A stretch of 64,000 bases of DNA from Phytomonas francai (Eukaryota > Euglenozoa > Kinetoplastea > Trypanosomatida > Trypanosomatidae): the NCBI GenBank assembly GCA_001766655.1, contig MJCC01000003.1:1468109-1532108 (forward strand), written 5' to 3'. Shown here one piece after another: positions 20,418-31,338 of the stretch (its first letter is position 1; each line of letters opens with the position of its first letter). The notes below the pieces were generated by a model. The model made no database searches. It saw only the letters and a program-made list of their open reading frames with translations, and was not told the DNA's origin. A program made the translations under genes and the position numbers.

Positions 20418-20906
20418 CTAGCACTCTAGAATATTAGAAAGTTTTAGAAGTTCTAACGCGCATCTTGGGGGAACTTCCAACTCGGGACGCTTAGCATTCA
20501 CATTGCCCTCGTACTTGCGCTTATAGCAAAGATATGAAAGAAGCGTGTCAACGGCCAGGGGAGTAGCATTCGGGAAGCTGATCCTTATTCCGACCCCATT
20601 TGCGGTATGATCTTCCTCGGAAACAGTCTGGCCTTCACCACCAGGAGCTTCCAGAGGTGGTGAACCATTTGATTCATAGTTTGGCACATCGAAATCGATG
20701 CATACATTATTTGTGTGTAGCGGGGCTTTTTTAACGAGGGCTTTCCTAAGAAATGGGGACATTTGTAGACATTCTTGGTGTGCTATAAACATGTAATTGT
20801 CAGCCGCTAATACGAACGCGAATTCTAGGGGGTCAATAACAACAGTGTCGATATGTGTGGGCGGCGGCATCTTCTTTTGCATAACGTTAAAAGGTAGGCC
20901 ACTCAT
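20418..20906 (-). CDS. Elongin C-like protein with an internal insertion
   Basis: 162 residues. The C-terminal ~45 residues match elongin C closely: LLSYLCYKRKY, then a short linker, LEVPPRCALELLKLSNILEC, with the invariant final ALELL-x-x-xN-x-L-x-C. The N-terminal strand-helix (PLEFAFVLAADN, then MSPFLRKAL) matches the SKP1/BTB-type start. Between them lies a ~45-residue Gly/Glu/Ser-rich insertion (about 61-105) absent from animal elongin C, which has about 112 residues. Elongin C bridges SOCS/VHL-box receptors to cullins and also binds elongin A. Three in-frame Mets (1, 9, 13) could each start translation; the first is used here. Family assignment rests on the C-terminal match. Confidence 0.82.
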   Translation of the reverse strand: MSGLPFNVMQKKMPPPTHIDTVVIDPLEFAFVLAADNYMFIAHQECLQMSPFLRKALVKKAPLHTNNVCIDFDVPNYESNGSPPLEAPGGEGQTVSEEDHTANGVGIRISFPNATPLAVDTLLSYLCYKRKYEGNVNAKRPELEVPPRCALELLKLSNILEC

Positions 20907-21323
20907 CTTTGGGCAGTGAGCGCCAGGCGGGACGGGGAATTTCCTTCTCTTTCCTAAGCCTGCTTTGGTAAAAAAACGTGTCTGGTGTTTACCTTTGGAG
21001 GACTAGAGGGTTAAATGTGTGAATTCATGCATAGCACGTGTTTTTTGAGTAAGATCAAATAATAATAAAATTAAAATAAATTGTTTATGCACTGCCAATA
21101 TATATATGTATTAAATATGATATTTTATGTACCTATTAAAATCAAACGTCTTTTGTGTAAACTGATTCACATGGAAGCTTATATACCCTATTTCCGAAAA
21201 TAGAGGTCCGGTGTCGCAAATGCATGAAATATATATATATATATATATATATATCGAGAGGAATACAGTATACACCTTGAGTAGCAACCGAGCTGGTAAA
21301 ATGGCGGGCCAAACTTGTGCGTT
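20907..21323. other. Spacer with (AT)n repeat
   Basis: No gene seen. An AT repeat of about 13 units occupies 21228-21254. Confidence 0.6.
21228..21254. repeat. (AT)n microsatellite
   Basis: About 13 AT units between FAD synthase and elongin C. Confidence 0.9.
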
Positions 21324-22031
21324 TTATTTTCCCTCTATTTTCTCCCTTCCCTTGCGCTCAAATTCGTCTGACTCCAACAACCACGCTGGAGCGTACTTTC
21401 CGCTATATCTTAATAACTTTGGATTCTTATGTGTAGAACGGCAGTCTCCAAGGGATGTATAGCCTAAAGAATACAATACGCAATAAGGCACATTTGCTCT
21501 TAATATATGATTCCAAACATCACTATATGACCAATTCAGAATTGGATACGTACGCACCATGCTTGGCCACCCATCTGTGTTTAGTTCCCATGGATATGAC
21601 GGTGGGTCCGAAAGATCGCTTTTACGAGTTCCCATAAAAGCAACCTTAATCTCAAACTGCTGTTTCATACGCCAGAGGCCTTGCATTATGCCATCCCGTG
21701 AGTCTATTTTATGTAATTTAATTCCCTCTAGGTGCTCTTTGAAGTAGTTGCTTCGAAATTGAGCCATTTCAGGAAATTCGGCATCTGGGTTTTCCAAGAA
21801 AAAAAAAGTAATTTGCTTTAGTGCCTCTAGTCCAAGCACTTCACGCATAAGCTCAACAACAACAACACAATCCTTCCCGCCATTGAAAGAGACAGAGATG
21901 TCCCGAAGAGGGAAAATTTTGCGTGTTAGGAGGATGATCTCCTTCGCATCCTTGAACACGTCATTAGTAAAGCCGGAGAAGCTGCGCTGAAGCTGGTCAA
22001 CTGTATTCGGAAGGTCGTAGTTAAGCGACAT
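21324..22031 (-). CDS. FAD synthase (FMN adenylyltransferase), PAPS-reductase fold
   Basis: 235 residues. It makes FAD from FMN and ATP. The PP-loop-like motif SFNGGKD lies at residues 48-54. The second half carries the FAD1/FLAD1 signature blocks: RKSDL near 133, then TDGWPSMVRTYPILNWSYSDVWNHILR, VPYCVLYSLGYTSLGD and PAWLLESDEFERKGR. Length is that of the stand-alone eukaryotic catalytic domain, without the N-terminal MoaB-like domain of animal FLAD1. Its product would serve flavoenzymes such as the FAD-linked G3P dehydrogenase encoded 6 kb away, although that proximity may be chance. The start is the first in-frame ATG. Confidence 0.93.
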   Translation of the reverse strand: MSLNYDLPNTVDQLQRSFSGFTNDVFKDAKEIILLTRKIFPLRDISVSFNGGKDCVVVVELMREVLGLEALKQITFFFLENPDAEFPEMAQFRSNYFKEHLEGIKLHKIDSRDGIMQGLWRMKQQFEIKVAFMGTRKSDLSDPPSYPWELNTDGWPSMVRTYPILNWSYSDVWNHILRANVPYCVLYSLGYTSLGDCRSTHKNPKLLRYSGKYAPAWLLESDEFERKGREKIEGK

Positions 22032-22745
22032 GTTAACGTTTATTTAGTAAAATGTTATGGTGCAAGCAATTAGACGGATCAACTATTCATAAAAAAAAGG
22101 TGGAAAAAAGAATAACCAATTGCTCTAGCGGGGCAATTTATTAACTAAGTGGGCTTTACTAGTATATATCTACCAATTTGTCTATTGGAAAACAGATAAA
22201 TAGATGCTTAAGGCACTGACGCTACAGGGAAAAAAGGGGGCAACAGATAATTAATAGTAGCAATAATAATAATAATAATAATAATAATAGATTAAGGGAA
22301 TTCACAATCATAACATATACTAGGGGGGGGGGGAGGGGGTTATAAAGATAATAAGTGCTTTTTTGTAATACTCAAGATGAATATGTGAAAGCATGGCTTT
22401 ATAGAACCTAACATCCCCTTGGGCACACTCGAGAAGCATACTAAAAAGATTCAATTTTGGAAGGATATATGACATCATCTTTGTTCGAAAAGCTTCTTCA
22501 GAATTGCATTTATGGAAAAGAAAATGTGAACAGAACATACAAATGAATGAAAATAATACATATGAATAAAGTAGCGCGATCCGTTTCCTTAAAAGGGAAT
22601 AGGAAATTGAAAACAAAAAGAGAATATCATAAAAAGAAAAATAAGCAGACTATCATTTTTCCCTCTCTTCTTCTCTCTCCCAGAGAAGGAATAGCTGAGT
22701 GGAAGCGATTCCCCCCTTTACTCGCCCTTTATTTCTGATATGCCC
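22032..22745. other. Spacer with (AAT)n and G-run
   Basis: No gene supported. It contains an AAT repeat at about 22261-22289 and a G-rich run at 22323-22340. A ~98-codon open stretch at 22320-22616 on the minus strand has no ATG near its beginning and is poor in coding character. Confidence 0.5.
22261..22289. repeat. (AAT)n trinucleotide repeat
   Basis: About ten AAT/ATA units. Confidence 0.9.
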
Positions 22746-25700
22746 TCACGTGCCGATTAAGTTCTCCCAATGACGTAGTGTTAATGGCCTTAGGAGCAAC
22801 TGAGCAAAAAGTGAAGAAGGCAGTGGTACCAAGCTACAGTAAGGAACCTCCCACCTCCTCTGGGCGAGATCAGACTCATCCTGCGTAATTGAGTTAATGT
22901 CTGCAATGAGGCAACTGGTGACGAACTCGTCCCAGCGATGAAGTCCACTATCAACAAACAATTTTACTGAATTTTTAAAACGGCTCCTGCATTTCGCTTT
23001 GTTGATGCTGCCGGCTAAACTCATACAACGAGTGACACAAAGCGTCGACACATAAAGCAAATCGACACCATAGGATTGCAATCGTTGGTACGTGCCGCAG
23101 GTGTCATGGGTCATCATTGCCCGAGCAATACAGGCTGCACGCTCTTGCTTGTTAAGAAAATGAAGCCACTCCGTAAGACTGCGTTTGCGGAGTAAAAGAA
23201 CAACGTTATCGGGAGTAGCCACCTTACTCACTCCGCCGCAGGCCTGCACCCACAATGATACAAACTCAACTAATGTGTCCTTGCCCAAGATATTGCTAGG
23301 CTCGTGCGAAAATGCCTTCTCAATGGCCAAACGCACGAAGTCAGTGTCCACTTTCATGTGAAGGCGTTGCGACTGACTAGAGAAGGGTCTCCTATGTGCA
23401 ACAGGTTGTGAAGTTTGTACGGCGTCTACTGCTAGGTCGGCGCTGAAACCATTCAAGAAGATAGGAAGTAACCGTTTTCGACCCTTACCAGAAATGAGGA
23501 AGCGCCCTACGAGAAAAATCGGGTCAACACCGGTGCGCTGCTCGAATACATCCCATAACTGGGTCATTCTTTGATGAGCAGACGACCCACCGTGCCATAA
23601 ATCCTCCGCGGTTCGAGAAGAAAACAAGATTGCAAACGACACTAGACAAAGCAAAAAGAGGCGTGTGTCGTCGGTGCATACTGTATTATTAGATGTCGCA
23701 AAGGAAGCCAGGAACGTGTTAAAACACGTCTCCACGAAAAAAGGCAGTGGTGGGTCCGTAGCACGGCTGAACTCTGCGTGCGCAATACCCTTCCCATCAA
23801 GAGAAATGAGATTCAAAAACAAAAACACCCTTAAATACAGAAGGGCACGCGGATAGTCAGAATTATTGCTTATATTTTGCTCCAGTGGACTTTTCGCGCA
23901 TTGAAAGTCCGATGAAACTTCTATACCACCAGGAGGCAAGAAAAAATGTCCCAAGAGGTCCCCATCGGGTGGCGATCCAAAGTAGTGCTCACAACACTTC
24001 CCCGCAGCTCTTATAAGCCCATCCAAAATAGTAGGGTGCGTTGACCATCGTGCAATAAGTGTAAATATATCCGCGTCGAGTTGCGATGGAAGACATACTT
24101 CCCCCTCAGCAGAAGATAGCCCAATAATGTGGTGCAAGAGCACGCCCCCATCCACACAACTCGCCGCATCCACATACTGTGTGAAGTACTCTTGGATGTG
24201 AAGCCACCCCTCCAGGTCGCGCGAGATTGAAACCAAGTGGACTATAGAGAATACAGGAGAGCTTACTACACTTCTGTCAATCGAAAACACAGGCATAATA
24301 TGATCCACAACATACCTCCAGTATTTACGAAGGACAAGCTGCCAAAAAGAGCTCACCGCTGCAGAAACTGCAGACGAGTCTAGCCTTTTCGTTCCGCTTA
24401 CCAACCTCAGAAGCTGTTTTCGGGCTGCATCCGCGCATAGATTAACATCTCCTACAGAACACAATAGACACCCCGCGAGAGAAAGAAGCCAACATACCCT
24501 ACTCTCAGTATCCACCTGTTGATTTTCCTTACTATCGTTCAGCAGTGTTTGAATAATCGAAACAGTTAATTGGATGTAATCCCAAAGCTTAGCCAAAGGC
24601 AGGTTGTGCGCGCAAGAGCTAACGGCAAACTTGTAGGAAAGCTGGACAGAAGCTGGGGCAACTGGCGCTTCTACGATGCTATTAATAAATTCACTTAGCA
24701 ACGTGCTTAATTTTTCGCAAGAATTCTTATGAGCAGCATCACGAAGCGTCGTGCCGTCCGTGCTGCATGGCGACGGCAGCAAGATTGGTAAAAAGTAAGC
24801 AACTAAGGAAAGAGCGTACTGATTTGGGAATGAGGCTTGCAATCGAGCTAAGGTCGCATAACCTGGGGAGCCCCCAAATTGGTTCTTTACCAGGCGTTCA
24901 AACGTGGACCTTCGGCTCCAATTCTGCACCCAGCGTGCACTGGGGTCCGCTTGAGAAAAAAAATCTAAATGAGGAAGCGCTGCGTTGTTCAGGAACAAGA
25001 ACAAAAGTACACCCACTTCATCGTCCAGAAGTCCTAGCCAATTATCAGGAAGCTCCTCTGTAAAGCGTAGAATGCAGGTGAGAAAGAAGTTAGACCGGGA
25101 GGATACCCCCTTTTGCTCCTTCGGCTGCAGTACATCTCGAGAAATGTCCGAAAGCATTTGCAAAAGAAGTGCCCCACGTTTCCGAGCCCCTGCCAAGTGA
25201 AAGTAACGCAGCAGAATCTTTGAACCCTCCTTCGGGTTATCCTGTACTGCTGCAATGAGGACAGAGATGAATTGGTGCCATTTTTGTAACTGCAGCACCA
25301 CCTCTGGGCACTGATCCAGCAATATGGTAACATTAGCAAGAAGGGTGGAGCTGTCACATTTCTTTATGCCACTCCACTTGTGATCCGCTTCCGAACTTGG
25401 CAGACATAAAGTGTCGTTAGGAGGGCATGATATTTCATCGGTGTCTGAGGCGCTATTTTTTATTGAGGAATCCTTTAGCACATCTTCTAGAGCTTCTAAA
25501 GCGTTGATGTAAGTAGGAAAATGGCAGTTCACCTCGACATCGGCTACCTCCATAGTGATATCTTCGCCAAAAGACAGCACGTTCACTTCCCCTGCCTCCA
25601 TGATGTTGGTAGACGAGATATCATTAGGAGGTACAGTTGAAAGCATATGGGAGGCGAGGAATGCTTCTCGAAAACTGCTTTTCAACTCTCTCCAATCCTC

Positions 25701-25955
25701 CCTACTCAACCACTCTTCCAGCAGCCGCGTCTGCAGCTCTGGTGGGTTGTACTGTTTACACAGACTAGCCACCTTGCTGCCACTATGAGCAACACAGTGT
25801 TGAATACGCTCGGCGACGGATGCTTTCAGACGCTTGATGGCGAAGATTTCGTCGAAATCTGGGCATAATATGGAAAGATTAGTTACTAGTGACTGTGTTG
25901 TTGTGTTTGAACACATCTCAGACACCTTAATAATATGTTTATCCAGGTTCATCAT
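22746..25955 (-). CDS. Large helical protein of unknown function
   Basis: 1069 residues with no recognisable catalytic or zinc motif. The sequence is mostly amphipathic helix with Leu-rich stretches throughout, consistent with an alpha-solenoid scaffold. An acidic, Ser-rich and less ordered segment lies at about residues 110-190. No signal peptide or clear membrane segment is present. The start has two consecutive ATGs (25955 and 25952). Base composition is like the neighbours, so it looks like a resident gene of the block. I cannot assign a family; a profile-profile comparison would be needed to test HEAT/ARM-type scaffolds. Confidence 0.75.
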   Translation of the reverse strand: MMNLDKHIIKVSEMCSNTTTQSLVTNLSILCPDFDEIFAIKRLKASVAERIQHCVAHSGSKVASLCKQYNPPELQTRLLEEWLSREDWRELKSSFREAFLASHMLSTVPPNDISSTNIMEAGEVNVLSFGEDITMEVADVEVNCHFPTYINALEALEDVLKDSSIKNSASDTDEISCPPNDTLCLPSSEADHKWSGIKKCDSSTLLANVTILLDQCPEVVLQLQKWHQFISVLIAAVQDNPKEGSKILLRYFHLAGARKRGALLLQMLSDISRDVLQPKEQKGVSSRSNFFLTCILRFTEELPDNWLGLLDDEVGVLLFLFLNNAALPHLDFFSQADPSARWVQNWSRRSTFERLVKNQFGGSPGYATLARLQASFPNQYALSLVAYFLPILLPSPCSTDGTTLRDAAHKNSCEKLSTLLSEFINSIVEAPVAPASVQLSYKFAVSSCAHNLPLAKLWDYIQLTVSIIQTLLNDSKENQQVDTESRVCWLLSLAGCLLCSVGDVNLCADAARKQLLRLVSGTKRLDSSAVSAAVSSFWQLVLRKYWRYVVDHIMPVFSIDRSVVSSPVFSIVHLVSISRDLEGWLHIQEYFTQYVDAASCVDGGVLLHHIIGLSSAEGEVCLPSQLDADIFTLIARWSTHPTILDGLIRAAGKCCEHYFGSPPDGDLLGHFFLPPGGIEVSSDFQCAKSPLEQNISNNSDYPRALLYLRVFLFLNLISLDGKGIAHAEFSRATDPPLPFFVETCFNTFLASFATSNNTVCTDDTRLFLLCLVSFAILFSSRTAEDLWHGGSSAHQRMTQLWDVFEQRTGVDPIFLVGRFLISGKGRKRLLPIFLNGFSADLAVDAVQTSQPVAHRRPFSSQSQRLHMKVDTDFVRLAIEKAFSHEPSNILGKDTLVEFVSLWVQACGGVSKVATPDNVVLLLRKRSLTEWLHFLNKQERAACIARAMMTHDTCGTYQRLQSYGVDLLYVSTLCVTRCMSLAGSINKAKCRSRFKNSVKLFVDSGLHRWDEFVTSCLIADINSITQDESDLAQRRWEVPYCSLVPLPSSLFAQLLLRPLTLRHWENLIGT

Positions 25956-26536
25956 GTTGGTAGTATAACTTGAAGTATAAAGCCAATTAATACAAATTTT
26001 AATAACTTCTAAATGCTGCTACAATTCTAAAAGATGCCATTACCTCAATGCAAAAGGACTTTTCCCGGTATACTGTATAATTATATGGAAGAGGCTAGGG
26101 GAGGGAATAGAGAGATTGGGAAGTGCCATAAGATCTAAAAGTGTAACACAAATTTATATACATCAGTAGTTTACTAATTACTTAAAACAATCATACTAAA
26201 TATAAATAAATCCACGCAAAGAGACACACGTATCCATACGCATGTATTACTACCACTTGGAAATGGTGCTAAGTCTACAGCGCCCTCCTAATTTTGCTAT
26301 ACTACACGTTCCACTAAAAAACGCTCCCCTTCTCTAAGATATTGAATCAAATGAGAAATCGATCAGCAGAGAAAAAGACGAAAAAAAAAGAGCACTACGC
26401 TAGAAAGGAGTATGAAAGGGAGAAGTGAGGAGCTCCTCCTCCTCTCCCTCCCAAGTTGCAACTCCTACACCAAAAGAGATACGGAAGATAATCATGCCCC
26501 TTTCAATTACGTACAAGGGCAAAAATCAAGACTAAT
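25956..26536. other. Spacer
   Basis: No gene seen. AT-rich to 26340, then purine-rich with an A-run near 26382 and CTCCTCCTCCTCTCCCTCCC at 26432-26451. Confidence 0.5.
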
Positions 26537-27424
26537 TTAATTTTCTTTTCTATTCGCTAATGCATCAAGAGGCCCACGGTAAATGTATTTGAATTCGGGA
26601 CGTGCTTTGATAAGTGGCACATTATCATTTGTCGGGACCTCGTAAAAGTTGGGATTCTCCACGAACTTATCGCGTAACGGTGTTGTTGTGAGAAAATACG
26701 GATTCTTTCGTGGTGGATAATCAGTTTTTGTGTTAAAGGACGGCTCCCAAGCTGGGATCCAGCACGCTGAAAAGAGGCTCCAATTCTCACCAGGGCGAAT
26801 TCCGTAAACATGGTAGTCAAAACGTCGAAACCATTCCTTTTTATAAGCGGCATACCTCTCCCACATTTCCTTCTTCTTTTCTAGCCGCTCCTTGTCTTCT
26901 AACACGCCGTACTTCCGACACTCATAGTCGTTTGGTAAGAATCCAGAGAGACGGAACATACTGCGGTAGCAGAATAACATCTCAGAAAGAATAAATGTGG
27001 AAACAGTGATACTCCTATTAACCATAAACGGTACCCTTGAGGCGTGCGTGGATGCTTTTGAACGAGCCCACAAAGCGTAGCCGTATCCCGCAACTGCAGA
27101 AATGAGGTGTTCGTACCATCGAATACCCATCATGCAATCCGTAATGTGAGTCCTATCATCCACAACAGGGTACGGTGTCCCCAAAATGTGATAAGCAAGA
27201 TTGAAATTGGTAAAATCAGAGTTTATAATTGTCTTATAAACGCCGTCACGTCGTTCAATGGACTGTGTCGTGCGCCAGAGCTGGAAAGACTTCCATGCGA
27301 GCTTCTCCTGGTCAGTTAGTTCACGATCTACACTAGGGGCGTACCGCCGGTGCTCAGTGGCGACAAAGATGGGCTTTCCGTCAGCGTTCACCCCCCCTAC
27401 TCCAAGCTGCTCTGCTGTAGTCAT
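26537..27424 (-). CDS. Conserved-looking protein, possibly a mitochondrial membrane-complex subunit
   Basis: 295 residues, rich in aromatic residues and Arg. One moderately hydrophobic stretch lies around residues 105-120 (HLISAVAGYGYALWARS) and a second around 135-150. The C-terminal third is Pro/Tyr/Asn-rich with a charged tail. This composition (basic, aromatic, one or two weak membrane helices) resembles trypanosomatid-specific subunits of respiratory complexes, but I recognise no diagnostic motif. The mitochondrial location is a guess. The ATG at 27424 is the first in frame. Confidence 0.65.
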   Translation of the reverse strand: MTTAEQLGVGGVNADGKPIFVATEHRRYAPSVDRELTDQEKLAWKSFQLWRTTQSIERRDGVYKTIINSDFTNFNLAYHILGTPYPVVDDRTHITDCMMGIRWYEHLISAVAGYGYALWARSKASTHASRVPFMVNRSITVSTFILSEMLFCYRSMFRLSGFLPNDYECRKYGVLEDKERLEKKKEMWERYAAYKKEWFRRFDYHVYGIRPGENWSLFSACWIPAWEPSFNTKTDYPPRKNPYFLTTTPLRDKFVENPNFYEVPTNDNVPLIKARPEFKYIYRGPLDALANRKEN

Positions 27425-28177
27425 GTGGGTTCGACTCTTTCTGAGAAGGAAATAAAATACACACAGAGACGAATAAAAATAAAATAGGAGTAACTTCCTA
27501 TTGATAGCTACTATTGAACAACTAAGTTATTTACTAGATGAAATGTTTGAAACATTTAACATTTTATGAATGTTTTTTTTTTTTTATGTCACGAAAGAGA
27601 AATAGTTTTGACAAAGGCGTGGAATCAAATCCTTGGAAAAGGATAGATACTCATATATTATTCATTTTTATACATAAGGCATGTATCATTATTGCTGATT
27701 AAAATTTTGCTTTATGAGTGTAACGAATTGCTCGATGGTTTTACGTGAAAATCATGCCTAAAGGGGTAACATTTTCATTTAAATCTCCACTTTTATTTAT
27801 TTCTGCACGAGCGTTTTCCTCCCCGAAGCTTTCTCCTTGCAAACTTAGTTAAGATTTTTAATGGAGAAAGACGACAATTTTCAGAGATTTTTCAAAAGTT
27901 TTAATTCACCATAAGACCCTCCTTGGTCCAAAAAAAAAAAAAAAGAAGTGGTATATCAATGAAAATTTATAATTTCAGTATTTAAAAATTAGATTATTGA
28001 GTTAAAATGGTAGAGCCTGCAAAGAAATCACCAAGATGAAAGTATTTGTAATTTAAGGATGCAGCCTTACGGTATCTACTTTATATTACCTAAAGATTCG
28101 TTTCTCTTAAAAGTAGATTCATAGTTGATTATATAACAATAAGAGAAAACGAAAAATGGATATACAAGGTGGCTACA
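27425..28177. other. Spacer
   Basis: No gene seen. Very AT-rich, with a T-run near 27575-27587 and an A-run near 27931-27944. Confidence 0.6.
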
Positions 28178-29998
28178 TTAACATTTAAATGAGTTCATGG
28201 CGGCGTAGGCGTGTGCTTTTTCTTCGTTGATTTTAGAGCGACTCCAATTCTTTACCTGTCCCATCAACTCGGACACACGAGGAATTGCCGCCTCTGCGGC
28301 CTTTACATTGACAAACGACATTCGGGTTCGCCTGGATATAAAATCCACGACGTGCTCGCAGTGCTCTCTTTCTGCCGACCACAACACCTCAGCCTCAACC
28401 ACAGGACATCCTTCAACCAGTCGCTTGAGGTAATTTTTATTGTCCTTGTACGCTAGAGCATACAGTTCGCCATAGGAATCACCGTAATTCCCTCTCCAGT
28501 GCTCGTGAACGTCCTTTGGAATATCCTTCGCCGGCACTACGGGAACGCTGTCGAAGTTACGAGAACCATACAACACCATGCTGCTAGTACTGCATGGCTT
28601 AAACGTCTTTACCCCCTTCATGACGGTATCACGTAAGGTATCCACAGTTTCCTCAGCTATCTTGCGGTATGTCGTCCATTTGCCGCCAGTCACAGTCACC
28701 ATGTGTTTATCCTGATTTACTGTGATAACGTGTTCCCTAACCATATTTTCAGTGCTCTCATCACCATGGCCGCGGCGGTTAAGCTTCGCCAGTGGCCGAA
28801 TGCCGGACCAGGCAGACATAACGGCTTCCCGTGGCATATCACCAAAAAATTTCCGTGCATTTTCCAAAAGAAATTCAACCTCCTTGCTTTTGGGTTTCGG
28901 GTCATGTGTGATAACTGTTTTCTCATCTGTGGTACCAATAAGGCAGCCCCCGAGCCATGGAATCGTGAAGATGACACGCCCATCAGATGACGGAAACACC
29001 ATAGCCTCATGGTTACGGGGGCAATACTGTTTCTCAATGACAATGTGCGTCCCTGACGAAGGAACGTTCTCAACGGAATTCTCAGCTCCGGAAAGCTTTT
29101 CCACCATACTGGCAAATGGGCCAGTAGCATTAACGATGGACTTGGAATATACAGTTAGCTCCTCGTTCTTCAAGCAGTCCTTGAGGGTCAAACGCAGAAG
29201 CTTCTCTCCAGACGCAAGGTCAACCTCTTCTGCTTTCTTTACTTCAGTATAATTTGCGGTTACAGCACCGTACGACGCTGCTGTCATGGCTACAGAAAAG
29301 CATAAGCGAGCGTCATTCATCTGGCCATCAAAATAGCGTACTGCTCCAAGAAGAGGCTTGTTGTGGCTATTTACCTTGCGCAAATTTGGGCAGAGAGAGA
29401 TAGTTTTGTACGCCGTCAAGTATCCTGAATAAGCGATTGTGCCGCCATAAAGGGCCGCAATGAAATCATACAGCTTCGCCCCTCCCCAGTACGTGACAAC
29501 CTCATAGGGGGTGTAGCACGGAAGGATGGTTGCGAGTCCGTGACAGAGGTGTGGCGCTTGGTGGATCATAATGCTGCGCTCACTAAGTGCCTCAGCTACC
29601 AGCTTCATCTGCATTAAATCACACTGGAAAACTGCCTTTTCAAGATATCGAATGCCACCATGAATAAGCTTTGTGCTCCGGCTGCTTGTTTCGCTGGCAT
29701 AGTCACCCATTTCCACAAGACCCACGGAAAGGCCGCGTGTAACTGCGTCCAGTGCTACGCCTGTTCCCACGGAGCCCCCACCAATCACCATCACGTCAAA
29801 GGAGTTTTCTGGCGAGTTATGCTCTTTTAGTTTTTGAATGCACTCGCTTCGAAGAGGAGGTGTATTGTACACAAAAGGCGGGTTTGCTTTCGAGTTGAAT
29901 TTGTGCCGAGTCCACGAGGGGTCCGTGTATGTGCCACCCATGGCCCCAGCAAACAAAACGGCACCGGCACCGACGATTAACTTGGCTGTAGAGACCAT
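28178..29998 (-). CDS. FAD-dependent glycerol-3-phosphate dehydrogenase, mitochondrial
   Basis: 606 residues from the ATG at 29998. The frame extends eight codons further only through a TTG, so 29998 is the start. It oxidises glycerol 3-phosphate to dihydroxyacetone phosphate and passes electrons to quinone on the outer face of the inner mitochondrial membrane. In trypanosomes it is half of the shuttle that reoxidises glycosomal NADH. The N-terminus has a hydrophobic segment (LIVGAGAVLFAGAMGG). The FAD Rossmann motif VMVIGGGSVGTG lies at about 69-80, followed by SSRSTKLIHGG, the GlpD signature. Further blocks are VNATGPFA, PWLGGCLIGTTDE and a TVTGGKWTTYRK FAD-binding block near 430-440. The C-terminal domain matches GlpD/GPD2, without the EF-hands of the animal enzyme. 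Confidence 0.95.
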   Translation of the reverse strand: MVSTAKLIVGAGAVLFAGAMGGTYTDPSWTRHKFNSKANPPFVYNTPPLRSECIQKLKEHNSPENSFDVMVIGGGSVGTGVALDAVTRGLSVGLVEMGDYASETSSRSTKLIHGGIRYLEKAVFQCDLMQMKLVAEALSERSIMIHQAPHLCHGLATILPCYTPYEVVTYWGGAKLYDFIAALYGGTIAYSGYLTAYKTISLCPNLRKVNSHNKPLLGAVRYFDGQMNDARLCFSVAMTAASYGAVTANYTEVKKAEEVDLASGEKLLRLTLKDCLKNEELTVYSKSIVNATGPFASMVEKLSGAENSVENVPSSGTHIVIEKQYCPRNHEAMVFPSSDGRVIFTIPWLGGCLIGTTDEKTVITHDPKPKSKEVEFLLENARKFFGDMPREAVMSAWSGIRPLAKLNRRGHGDESTENMVREHVITVNQDKHMVTVTGGKWTTYRKIAEETVDTLRDTVMKGVKTFKPCSTSSMVLYGSRNFDSVPVVPAKDIPKDVHEHWRGNYGDSYGELYALAYKDNKNYLKRLVEGCPVVEAEVLWSAEREHCEHVVDFISRRTRMSFVNVKAAEAAIPRVSELMGQVKNWSRSKINEEKAHAYAAMNSFKC

Positions 29999-31338
29999 TT
30001 CGGATTTATTATTTTTACACAATAATAGGCAATTACCAAGGAGTCTTTAATTAAAAGTTGTGCTTCTAAACAAAATGGCTACGGTAGACAAAAATTGTGA
30101 GTAAAGGAAAATAACATCAAATCAAAAAAGGAACATATATGTTTACTTGTATGATGATACGCGTTTGGGAGATCAAAGAAAAAAGAGTCAGAGCACTGTC
30201 AAAAGCTATAGACTGGTCTCATAGATTTATGTGTACCTAACAAGAGGTAATGCGTCAAGGCGAGAATCAATAAGATGGATGAGAATAACGAAAGTTAAAA
30301 CGAAAAGGGGAAAAACCTTCTACGTTCACTTTATATATATGTAGATAGATCGACTAATTGAGTTTTTCCACCCATTTAATGTTCACATACTATGAAAAGG
30401 AATATTATCCACTTCTCCTTCAATTCAAAGGAATCATTATTAGAATTTTTAAAATATAGAGTATGCTTTCGGCTCAGGGATAAATACCATGTAGAACCTC
30501 TAATCATTCGAAGACTCGCAGCTCCCTTAAGCGAAATCCATAGGGGTGAAATTCCGATGAACTCACGAGGCCAACGCATCTCTGCTCCAGAGGTCTTGCA
30601 TTACCAGAAAAAAAACATATCAAGGGCCAGAGAAAACAAAAATAGGTGTTGTAATTATTTGACATAGACAGCTTGCAGTGAAGTCGCAATGCTCCCCCCG
30701 ATTGCTCTTTAATTCATCATCCTAAAAGAAGCCATTTTGAATTGAAAGCTCGAAATCCCTTTTGAGTAGAACTCAACTTAGAATATCTATTAAGCTCTGA
30801 TTGTGGCTCTCGTTTGTTGAGACGTCGCACTATAATGTGGGAATCATCCAAATACTTCCGTATACAGACTGAACACTATCACCCTGACCGTTATTGTCTC
30901 CTTTTAACTACTATACAGCGAAAATGAAGCATACTCTTTAAGTAAACAGGTTGTTGATGTTCGCTTATACTCCTTTCCCAAGCAACTTATTTATAATCGG
31001 TATAGAACACCGAAATGTGAAAGGAATACTTCGATTTTATTGCAACACCCTAAGTAGCTTATTCTCTTTGATGATTTTCTTTCAAAGACTCGCCAGAGCG
31101 TGGCGTTATATTCTCTACCATAACCCCTTTCTAGAAGGAAAAAGATGTCGTGAGAATACTTTATGAATAAATGTGGCAACACAATTTTTTTTTTTAAAGG
31201 GCATAAAATTGTATCCAAGGGCTATCCATGGGGTTTTTAAGGTTTTCATCCACGCTGATTTTGTACAAGGCTAAAAAGAGCAAAATTAACACCAGTACCA
31301 CTGCTGTGCGTTTTGCCAGATGCATAGAAGGAAAACAA
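29999..31338. other. 1.3 kb spacer
   Basis: No gene supported. Several short open stretches of 60-90 codons lie on both strands (for example 30392-30667), but they are AT-rich, mutually overlapping and unlike any family I recognise. Confidence 0.5.

Noticed and set aside
30392..30667. 91-codon plus-strand frame in the spacer downstream of the palmitoyltransferase
   Set aside because: It is against the direction of the block, AT-rich, and without any recognisable domain.
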